From: Pseudomonadota bacterium
GTDB lineage: Bacteria; Pseudomonadota; Gammaproteobacteria; Steroidobacterales; Steroidobacteraceae
Reading direction: 5' to 3'
DNA length: 6,684 nucleotides
Assembly (NCBI GenBank): GCA_021779875.1
Contig: JAJXZV010000090.1
Location: 1 to 6,684 of the forward strand
Shown here: piece by piece, positions 1 through 5,202 of the stretch
Numbering within the stretch: position 1 is the stretch's first letter
How the letters are laid out: each line of letters begins with the position of its first letter
Translations under genes and position numbers: made by a program
The notes under the pieces: model-generated
Told to the model about the DNA's origin: nothing
Database searches by the model: none
Seen by the model: the letters and a program-made list of their open reading frames with translations, nothing else

Positions 1-252
1 GCGATGACGGCCGCCGCGAGCCGGTCCGGCGGTGCGCTGGCGATGGCGCTCGGCGTCGCCGCCCTGTCCGCCGCCCTGCTGGGCCTGCCCGGTCTGATCG
101 GGCTGGCCGCGGCGCTGCTCGCGCGCGCCGCCTCGAGCCGCCTGCCGCGCCGGCGGCCGGGATCCGATCCCGGCTCCTCGTTCGCGACCCTGCGCGAGGT
201 CACCGAACTGTGCTTTCTGCTCGGCGCGCTCGCCGGATGGTCCTACGTCTGA
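1..252 (+). CDS. C-terminal part of a membrane protein, possibly CobS-like (5' end outside window)
   Basis: The frame is open from the first base, so this is probably the 3' end of a longer gene; the ATG at 4 need not be the true start. The visible 83 residues hold one long hydrophobic stretch (about residues 12-40, rich in Ala, Leu and Gly), then a basic segment (SRLPRRRPG), a polar loop (GSDPGSSFATLREVTE) and a final hydrophobic stretch ending in GWSYV. This order recalls the end of adenosylcobinamide-GDP ribazoletransferase (CobS), where an R-rich turn and a G-G-x-T-G-D-x-L-G-A motif precede an E-x-x-E helix. The canonical motif is not intact here, so the identity is only a suggestion. It could equally be an unrelated polytopic membrane protein. 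The stop is TGA at 250-252, and pyrD follows after 56 bases on the same strand. Confidence 0.5.
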   Translation, partial: AMTAAASRSGGALAMALGVAALSAALLGLPGLIGLAAALLARAASSRLPRRRPGSDPGSSFATLREVTELCFLLGALAGWSYV

Positions 253-308
253 TGGGACGCGCCGCGGCGGTGGCCCACGGCCGGGATCTGGCGTAACGTA
301 GCCTCCCC
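253..308 (+). other. Short intergenic gap before pyrD
   Basis: These 56 GC-rich bases hold no convincing sigma-70 promoter, terminator hairpin with a T-run, or purine-rich ribosome site. An in-frame TAA at 294-296 rules out an upstream extension of pyrD. The bases directly before its ATG (AGCCTCCCC) are pyrimidine-rich, so pyrD lacks a classical Shine-Dalgarno sequence. It may be translated from a weak site, or from a leaderless or near-leaderless message. Confidence 0.5.
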
Positions 309-1355
309 ATGCTGCGCACCGCCGCCTCGTTGCTCGCCGCGGGTTCGCTCGCCGTGCTGAAACGCCTCGATCCCGAGTTCGCCCACGATGCGGGCCTCGC
401 GGGACTGCACCTGCTGCGCGCGGCATGGCCTCGGGTGAGCCCGCCCGCGGCACTGGAGGTTCGCTGCCTCGGCCTGAGATTCGCCCACCCGCTCGGCCTC
501 GCCGCCGGTTTCGACAAGAACGGCGATCACCTCGACGCGCTCGGCGCGCTCGGCTTCAGCCACGTCGAGTTGGGCACCGTGACGCCGCGCCCGCAGCCGG
601 GCAACCCGAAGCCCCGCATGTTCCGCGTGGCCGGGCACCAGGCGCTGGTCAACCGCATGGGGTTCAACAACCGCGGCGTCGATCACCTCGTGGGCCGGCT
701 GGAGCGCAGCCGCTACCCGGGGATTCGCGGGGTCAGCATCGGCAAGAACCTCGCCACCCCGCTCGAATCGGCCGCCGACGATTACGTCGCCTGCCTGCGC
801 AAGGTGTATCCGCACGCCCACTACGTCGCGATCAACGTCTCCTCGCCGAACACGGCGCGCCTGCGCGAACTGCAGGAGCCGGGCGGCCTCGCGCGCATCC
901 TCGACGCGCTGTCCGAGGCGCGCGTCGAACTGGAGCGCCGGCACGGCCGGCGCGTGCCCCTGCTCGTGAAGATCGCCCCCGATTTCAGCGCCGAGGAGGT
1001 CTCGGTCGTGGCGGCGACCCTGCGTGCCCTGGGGGTCGATGGCGTGATCGCCACCAACACGTCGGTCGACCGCACGCTGGTCGGCGACGCCTGGCCGGCC
1101 GGCGCCCAGGGCGGCCTGAGCGGCGCACCGCTCCATGCCGCCTCGGTACGGGTCATCGCCCGGTTGCGCGCCGAGCTGGGGCCGGCGTATCCCATCATCG
1201 GGGTCGGCGGCATCGTCGACGCCGAGCACGCGGTGGCGACGCTGCGGGCGGGCGCGACTCTGCTGCAGGTCTACACCGGCTTCGCGTATCGCGGTCCCGG
1301 GCTGATAACCGAAATCATCGCGGCGCTCGGGCGCGAGCGCGGGAGTAATCCATGA
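309..1355 (+). CDS. pyrD: Dihydroorotate dehydrogenase (quinone), class 2
   Basis: This FMN enzyme oxidises dihydroorotate to orotate and passes electrons to the respiratory quinone at the inner membrane; it is the fourth step of de novo pyrimidine synthesis. All class 2 landmarks are visible in the 348 residues (E. coli PyrD has 336): a short N-terminal helical region for membrane and quinone contact (about 1-40), GLAAGFDKNGD with Lys70, VNRMGFNN with Asn115, SIGKN at 143-147, INVSSPNT with the catalytic-base Ser179, LVKIAPD with Lys221, IATNTS at 247-252, GGLSGAPL, the phosphate-binding IIGVGGI at 296-302, and VYTGFAYRGP near the end. A serine base rather than cysteine marks class 2. The ATG at 309 is the first possible start after an in-frame stop and gives the expected N-terminus. 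The stop overlaps the next gene's ATG by four bases. Confidence 0.97.
   Translation: MLRTAASLLAAGSLAVLKRLDPEFAHDAGLAGLHLLRAAWPRVSPPAALEVRCLGLRFAHPLGLAAGFDKNGDHLDALGALGFSHVELGTVTPRPQPGNPKPRMFRVAGHQALVNRMGFNNRGVDHLVGRLERSRYPGIRGVSIGKNLATPLESAADDYVACLRKVYPHAHYVAINVSSPNTARLRELQEPGGLARILDALSEARVELERRHGRRVPLLVKIAPDFSAEEVSVVAATLRALGVDGVIATNTSVDRTLVGDAWPAGAQGGLSGAPLHAASVRVIARLRAELGPAYPIIGVGGIVDAEHAVATLRAGATLLQVYTGFAYRGPGLITEIIAALGRERGSNP
1342..1345 (+). promoter_or_regulatory. Ribosome binding site of the PhyH-family gene
   Basis: GGAG lies six bases before the ATG at 1352, inside the last codons of pyrD. With the ATGA stop/start overlap it indicates re-initiation or coupled translation of the oxygenase after pyrD. 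Confidence 0.65.
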
Positions 1356-2161
1356 TCGAGTCCTCGGTGGTGCGTGACTTCGAGCGCGACGGGGCCGTGT
1401 GCATCCGCGGCTTGCTGCGTCCGCAGGAGGTGGCGGATCTGACCGCCGGGATCGATTGGAATCTCGCGCACTTGAGCCCGCGCGCCAAGGTGGCGAGCAG
1501 CCCCGGCGACCCCGGTTACTTCGTCGAGGATTTCTGCAACTGGCAGGACAACCCCCACTACCGCCGCGTCATCTTCGAGTCCCGGCTCGCGGCCGCCGCC
1601 GCCGCCCTCATGCAGAGCGACACCGCCCGCCTGTACCACGACCACATGCTCACCAAGGAGCCGGGAACCCGGCAGGCGACGCCCTGGCATCAGGATCAGC
1701 CGTACTACAACGTCGAGGGACGGCAGAACTGCAGCTTCTGGATTCCGGTCGATCCGGTGAGCCGCACGGCGACGCTCGAGTTCGTGGCCGGCTCGCACCG
1801 GGGCCCCTGGCTCATGCCGCGCTCTTTCAGGGACGCGCAGGCGAGGTGGTTCCCGGAGGGCACGCTCGCCGACCTGCCCGACATCGAGGCGCGGCGCGAC
1901 GCCTATCCGATCCTCGGCTGGGAGCTCGAGCCCGGCGACGCGGTCTGCTTCCACATGCTGACCCTGCATGCGGCGCGCGGCGTGCAGGGCACGCGGCGCC
2001 GGCGGGTGTTCTCCGTGCGCTTCATCGGGCACGACGCCACGCACGCCCCGCGGCCTTGGCGGACCTCGCCCGAGTTCCCCGGCCTGGCGGACGAGCTGCC
2101 CGCCGGGGCGCCCATGGACCATCCGTCCTTCCCGCTGCTCTGGCCGGCGGCCCGGACATGA
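1352..2161 (+). CDS. Phytanoyl-CoA dioxygenase (PhyH) family Fe(II)/2-oxoglutarate oxygenase
   Basis: This 269-residue protein is a probable non-haem iron oxygenase that couples 2-oxoglutarate decarboxylation to hydroxylation of a small molecule; the substrate cannot be read from sequence. The N-terminus (VVRDFERDGAVCIRGLLRPQEV) is the usual PhyH opening. The iron triad is complete: His113 and Asp115 in PWHQDQPYY, and distal His206 in FHMLTLHAARG. The Arg cluster at 215-218 supplies the likely 2-oxoglutarate carboxylate ligand. The core strand FWIPVDPVS and the segment LEFVAGSHRGPW are also typical. No signal peptide is seen, so it is presumably cytoplasmic. The ATG at 1352 overlaps the pyrD stop, and a good Shine-Dalgarno (GGAG, 1342-1345, six bases upstream) supports this start. 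A GCC triplet run near 1591-1606 encodes an alanine tract. Relatives include oxygenases of natural-product and lipid pathways. Confidence 0.9.
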   Translation: MIESSVVRDFERDGAVCIRGLLRPQEVADLTAGIDWNLAHLSPRAKVASSPGDPGYFVEDFCNWQDNPHYRRVIFESRLAAAAAALMQSDTARLYHDHMLTKEPGTRQATPWHQDQPYYNVEGRQNCSFWIPVDPVSRTATLEFVAGSHRGPWLMPRSFRDAQARWFPEGTLADLPDIEARRDAYPILGWELEPGDAVCFHMLTLHAARGVQGTRRRRVFSVRFIGHDATHAPRPWRTSPEFPGLADELPAGAPMDHPSFPLLWPAART

Positions 2162-2679
2162 TCGAGCCCGAGCCGCCGCCGCGCTACCCCCTGTCGTGGG
2201 TCCTGTTCCTCGTGCTGCTCGCCGGCGCGCTCGTCTGGGTGAGCACCACGGTTGCGCAGCTCCCGGCGCGGGTCGCCACGCACTTCGACGCCGCCGGCAA
2301 TCCCAACGGGTTCATGACCCGCAGCGACTATCTGCTGTTCATGCTGCCCTTCAGCGTCGGACTGCCGTCGCTCGTGGTCGGCCTGATGAGCGCCGTCTTC
2401 CGGCGCGGCAGCCGGTTCAATCTGCCCCACCGCGACTACTGGCTCGCGCCCGAGCGCCTCGCGCACACGCGGGCGTTCCTGGTCGCGCACGCCGTGTGGT
2501 TCGGGTCGATCCTCACCGCCTTCCTGTGCTTCGTGCACGCGCTCGTGATCGACGCGAACCGCACCCAGCCGGCGCACCTCGACAACGACCAGGCGCTGCG
2601 CGGACTCGCCGCGGTCCTGGCGGCCCTCGGCATCTGGATGGCGGTGCTCGTGCTGCGCTTCCGCCGGCCGCGCGCCTGA
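2158..2679 (+). CDS. DUF1648-domain membrane protein
   Basis: This 173-residue integral membrane protein starts at the ATG overlapping the oxygenase stop (ATGA, 2158-2161). Four hydrophobic segments are visible at about residues 13-33, 59-81, 105-131 and 147-167. Between the first two lies the DUF1648 signature: LPARVATHFDAAGNPNGFMTR at 35-54, matching the family pattern of Pro, then HF, then G-x-P-x-G. This domain also occurs at the N-terminus of SdpI-type immunity proteins, but no SdpI C-terminal half is present here, and the general function is unknown. The acidic, proline-rich start (MIEPEPPPRYP) and the Arg-rich end (RFRRPRA) are probably soluble tails. No clear Shine-Dalgarno precedes the start, so translation probably depends on coupling to the upstream gene. 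The same reading frame is open much further upstream, but that part is an out-of-frame shadow of the oxygenase. It is the last gene of the plus-strand run and converges on the next gene. Confidence 0.85.
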   Translation: MIEPEPPPRYPLSWVLFLVLLAGALVWVSTTVAQLPARVATHFDAAGNPNGFMTRSDYLLFMLPFSVGLPSLVVGLMSAVFRRGSRFNLPHRDYWLAPERLAHTRAFLVAHAVWFGSILTAFLCFVHALVIDANRTQPAHLDNDQALRGLAAVLAALGIWMAVLVLRFRRPRA

Positions 2680-2692
2680 CGGCCCCGCCGCC

Positions 2693-3685
2693 TCAGGGCG
2701 CGTCGACCTGGTAGCCCCGGTCGCGCAGTCGATCCAGCAGCCCCTGCGGCTCGAGCAGCAGGTCCATGTTGACCACGGCCAGCGTCGTGCCGCCCGTGCG
2801 CAGGTGCGTCAGCATCGCCTCGAGCATCGTGCGCCGGATGAGCGCGAGCAGATCGCCGGCGCCCGTGTCCGCGGCGATCGCGTCCCGGCAGGCGTTCACC
2901 TCGGGCGGCTCCGGCAGCTGCTGTATGCGCTCGATGTCGCCGGTGGCCCACGCCCGCGCCCGCTGCTGCAGGCGCGGCAGCCCGGTCTCCACCGTGGCGA
3001 GCCCGGCGGCCACGCAGGCATTCTCCACCCCGGGGCTCATGGTGCGCAGCGCCTCGAGGAAATCACGCGCGCCGGCGATCTTCACCTCGTCGATGGCCAC
3101 GCCGTGCTTGCGCGCGAGCCAGCGCACCTCGCCGCCGACGTCGAGATGCGCGGACAGGCCCGCCCGGCGCAGCGCCGTCTGCTGCAGGAACGCCACGGCG
3201 ATGATCGGCCGGTAGCGCTCCCACTTGTCGGGATCCTCGCCGTACCGGGCGCGCTGCGCGGCGAAGCGCGCGTACAGATCGGCGGGCAGCACGTCCTTGA
3301 GGCGCCGACCGCCGCTCACCGTCAACAGCTCCCGCTGCGTGACCAGCAGCCACAGCGCGCGCACCAGGCCGATTTCGAAGGCCTTGACCACCAGGACCTG
3401 ATTCGTGGTCCCGAGCAGCGAGTCGATTCCGGCCGAGCGCCACGTCATGTCCTTGGGCAGCGGTGTCACGGTCCCGAGGATCCACAGGTGCGCATCGCCC
3501 CGATGCACGTGCCAGAGGCCCGGACCGGACCGCTCCCCGGTGACGATCACCTCGTCGAGCACCTGAGGCGCCGGCTCCTGCGCCGGCGCCGCATGCCCGG
3601 CGGGCGCCGCGAGCGGCCCGAACAGCGCGACGAACAGCGCGACGAGCAGCAGCAGCGAGCCCCAGCGACCGCACCGGATGGCCAT
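2693..3685 (-). CDS. Exported TraB/GumN-family protein, probable loss of metal motifs
   Basis: This protein has 330 residues. A signal peptide is clear (MAIRCGRWGS, hydrophobic core 9-27, AxA-type cleavage near residue 32), so it should act in the periplasm or outside. A Pro/Ala linker and LDEVIVTGER (43-52) come next. GPGLWHVHRGDAHLWILGT (54-72) opens a TraB/GumN domain like the xanthomonad 'GPGLWKV' proteins. The domain continues with the helical middle (DVLPADLYARF, HLDVGGEVRWLARKHGV) and ends LLDRLRDRGYQVDAP, the usual C-terminus. Active TraB/TIKI members carry GxxH near each end. Here the first is GTVT (71-74) and the second region reads VVNMDLLL (304-311), so both histidines appear absent. 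Four cysteine-poor helices show nothing else recognisable. The start was chosen for its signal peptide; no good Shine-Dalgarno precedes it. It lies 20 bases after the M20 peptidase stop, probably in the same operon. Its function is unknown. Confidence 0.82.
   Translation of the reverse strand: MAIRCGRWGSLLLLVALFVALFGPLAAPAGHAAPAQEPAPQVLDEVIVTGERSGPGLWHVHRGDAHLWILGTVTPLPKDMTWRSAGIDSLLGTTNQVLVVKAFEIGLVRALWLLVTQRELLTVSGGRRLKDVLPADLYARFAAQRARYGEDPDKWERYRPIIAVAFLQQTALRRAGLSAHLDVGGEVRWLARKHGVAIDEVKIAGARDFLEALRTMSPGVENACVAAGLATVETGLPRLQQRARAWATGDIERIQQLPEPPEVNACRDAIAADTGAGDLLALIRRTMLEAMLTHLRTGGTTLAVVNMDLLLEPQGLLDRLRDRGYQVDAP
3619..3642. repeat. Perfect 12-base tandem duplication in a signal-peptide coding region
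   Basis: The plus-strand unit CGAACAGCGCGA occurs twice head to tail (3619-3630 and 3631-3642), followed by a looser CGAGCAGCAGCA run. On the coding strand it encodes VALF twice (residues 15-22) in the hydrophobic core of the TraB/GumN-like protein's signal peptide. It keeps frame, so copy-number change would lengthen or shorten the core by four residues. Confidence 0.85.
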
Positions 3686-3705
3686 GAGCGCGCGCCCCGC
3701 CCGCC

Positions 3706-5157
3706 TCAGCGGCGGGCGGCCGTCAGCCTCTTCAGGAACTCGTAGTAGAACTCGACCCCCTGCTCGTAGGAGGCCACGGCGAGCCGCTCGTCGCGGCCGT
3801 GCATGCGGACGTCGTCGCGGTCGATCGCGACCCCGCTGATGCCGTAGCTCGGGATGCCGGCCATCATCGTGTAGATGCTGTCCGAGGCGCCCACCATCAT
3901 CACCGGCACCACCGGAACGCCCGGCCAGAGCCGCGCCGAGACGCCGCGCAGCGCCTCCATGAGGTCCGGCCGCAACGGCGGCGGCGCCATGGATTTGCGC
4001 TCCGAGCCGTGCTCCGAGAGCGTCCCCGAATCGCTTCGGTAGCGCACGCCGAGTCCGGGATCGTCGAAGAGGCGCACGAGGTCGAGGCGCACCTCCTCCT
4101 GCGAGTGCCCCGGCAGGATGCGGCAGTTGACGTTCGCCTCCGCACGCTGCGGCAGAGCGTTGGGCGCGTGTCCCGCGCTCAACATGGTGGCGACGCAGGT
4201 CGTGCGCATGGTCGAGTTGTACTGCGGGGTCTTCGACAGCCGCTCGATCGCCTGCGGATCGGGCGGCACGGCGAGAATGGCGCGGATGTCGGCGGCCACG
4301 GCGCCGCTCTCGATCCCGGCCATCTGCGTGAAATACTCGCGCGTGACGTTGTTCAGCTCGAACGGGAAGGGCGTGCGCTCGAGCCGGGCGAGCGCGTCGG
4401 CCACGTGGTAGATGGCGTTGTCGGGCCTCGGCAGCGAACTGTGCCCGCCCGGATTGGTGGCGAGCACCTGATAGTCGGCGTACAGCTTCTCCGTCGCCTC
4501 GAACTCCACCGTGAGCGGCTTGCCGTGGTCGGTGACCACGCCGCCCGAATCCGGATTGAGCGCGAATTCCGCGTCGACGAGCTCGCGGTGATTGCGCAGC
4601 AGCCAATCGACGCCGTTCGACAGCCCGCCCTCCTCGTCGGCCGTCATCGCGAACACGATGTCGCGGTCCGGCACGAAGCCCTCGCGCCTCAGGCGGATGA
4701 GATTCGTGACGACGATGGCGTCGCCGCTCTTCATGTCCTGGGTGCCGCGGCCGTAGTAGTAGCCGTCGCGCTCGATGAACTGGAACGGATCCACGCTCCA
4801 GTCCTCGCGCCGCGCCTCCACGACGTCGACGTGCCCGATGATGAGGACCGGCTTGAGGCGGCTGCCCGCCTTGCCGCGATAGCGCACCACCATGTTGCCC
4901 TTGCGCTCGTTCGGCCCCAGCACCGCCACGTCGGCCTTGGGAAAGCCGGCCTCGAGCAGGCGATGCGCCATGGCTTCGGCGGCGCGGGTCGTGCTGCCCG
5001 CCGAATCGGTGGTATCGATCTCGACGAGTTCGCGAAAGATGTCCCGGGCCAGCGATTTCGTGGCAGCATCCGGACCGACGGTGGCTGCCGCCGCATTGCC
5101 GGCCGCGAACGCCGCGGCGAGCACGGCGACGGCCCAGTGACGAATACCTGTTCTCAA
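3706..5157 (-). CDS. Exported M20-family metallopeptidase (carboxypeptidase S-like)
   Basis: This 483-residue secreted zinc peptidase of the M20/M25/M40 family probably releases amino acids from peptides or N-acyl amino acids; its exact substrate is unknown. A signal peptide (residues 1 to about 24, ending NAAAA) directs export. All catalytic and metal residues are present: His109 and Asp111 in GHVDVV, bridging Asp141 in GRGTQDMKSGD, Glu175 (general base) and Glu176 in TADEEGG, Asp203 in NPDSGG, and His453 in VRMHGRDER. The dimerisation (lid) domain spans roughly 220-350 and includes GGHSSLPRPDNA with His239, and NCRILPG. The start is TTG at 5157-5155: no ATG lies nearby in frame, TTG sits six bases after a strong GGAG, and it puts the signal peptide at the N-terminus. 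The open frame runs on upstream to 6537, but that part is antisense to the divergent amidohydrolase. TraB/GumN follows after 20 bases. Confidence 0.94.
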   Translation of the reverse strand: MRTGIRHWAVAVLAAAFAAGNAAAATVGPDAATKSLARDIFRELVEIDTTDSAGSTTRAAEAMAHRLLEAGFPKADVAVLGPNERKGNMVVRYRGKAGSRLKPVLIIGHVDVVEARREDWSVDPFQFIERDGYYYGRGTQDMKSGDAIVVTNLIRLRREGFVPDRDIVFAMTADEEGGLSNGVDWLLRNHRELVDAEFALNPDSGGVVTDHGKPLTVEFEATEKLYADYQVLATNPGGHSSLPRPDNAIYHVADALARLERTPFPFELNNVTREYFTQMAGIESGAVAADIRAILAVPPDPQAIERLSKTPQYNSTMRTTCVATMLSAGHAPNALPQRAEANVNCRILPGHSQEEVRLDLVRLFDDPGLGVRYRSDSGTLSEHGSERKSMAPPPLRPDLMEALRGVSARLWPGVPVVPVMMVGASDSIYTMMAGIPSYGISGVAIDRDDVRMHGRDERLAVASYEQGVEFYYEFLKRLTAARR

Positions 5158-5162
5158 ATGTG

Positions 5163-5170
5163 TCTCCCCC
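5163..5170 (-). promoter_or_regulatory. Ribosome binding site deciding the TTG start of the M20 peptidase
   Basis: The minus strand reads GGGGGAGA five bases before TTG (GGAG core at 5167-5164, six-base spacer). It is the only strong purine-rich site in the region and decides the start of the peptidase at 5157 rather than a GTG further in. Confidence 0.75.
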
Positions 5171-5190
5171 GAATGACTCCCTGCGACGTC

Positions 5191-5196
5191 GAGGTG
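5191..5196 (+). promoter_or_regulatory. Ribosome binding site of the amidohydrolase, inside an inverted repeat
   Basis: GAGGTG lies six bases before the ATG at 5203 and decides that start over the in-frame ATG at 5173, which has no purine-rich site. The site is framed by GTCGA (5188-5192) and TCGAC (5197-5201), a perfect five-base inverted repeat with GGTG between. Confidence 0.7.
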
Positions 5197-5202
5197 TCGA
5201 CC

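Larger units (their letters stand above)
5158..5202. promoter_or_regulatory. 45-base divergent junction between the M20 peptidase and amidohydrolase genes
   Basis: Both genes start outward from this gap, which is largely occupied by their two ribosome sites, so the promoters must overlap the opposite gene's 5' end. A weak minus-strand -10-like hexamer, TAGAAT, sits at 5234-5229 inside the amidohydrolase's early codons, but no good -35 lies 17 bases upstream. A 12-base perfect palindrome (CGGTCCGGACCG, 5249-5260) is nearby. None of these is a proven control site. Confidence 0.45.

Noticed and set aside
243..1229. Minus-strand open frame of 328 residues opposite pyrD
   Set aside because: It is a shadow of pyrD, which carries every expected motif; the antisense translation has none.
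1591..1606. GCC triplet run in the PhyH-family gene
   Set aside because: It is a short alanine tract in a helix, common in genomes this GC-rich; not a convincing repeat element.
1399..2157. Plus-strand open frame leading into the DUF1648 protein
   Set aside because: It is out of frame with the PhyH-family enzyme, is Arg/Ala/Pro-rich and has no domain. The DUF1648 protein begins at the ATG at 2158.
2665..2700. Possible bidirectional terminator between the convergent genes
   Set aside because: The region is GC-rich with GGCC words, but there is no clear stem-loop and no T-run on either strand. The 13-base gap (2680-2692) is too short to hold one.
3686..4606. Upstream extension of the TraB/GumN frame over the M20 peptidase
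   Set aside because: It overlaps M20 catalytic motifs in another frame of the same strand and is low-complexity. The signal peptide marks the true start at 3685.
5173..5202. Alternative in-frame ATG at 5173 for the amidohydrolase
   Set aside because: No purine-rich ribosome site precedes it, and it would add a polar, acidic N-terminus before the signal peptide. ATG 5203 has GAGGTG at ideal spacing.
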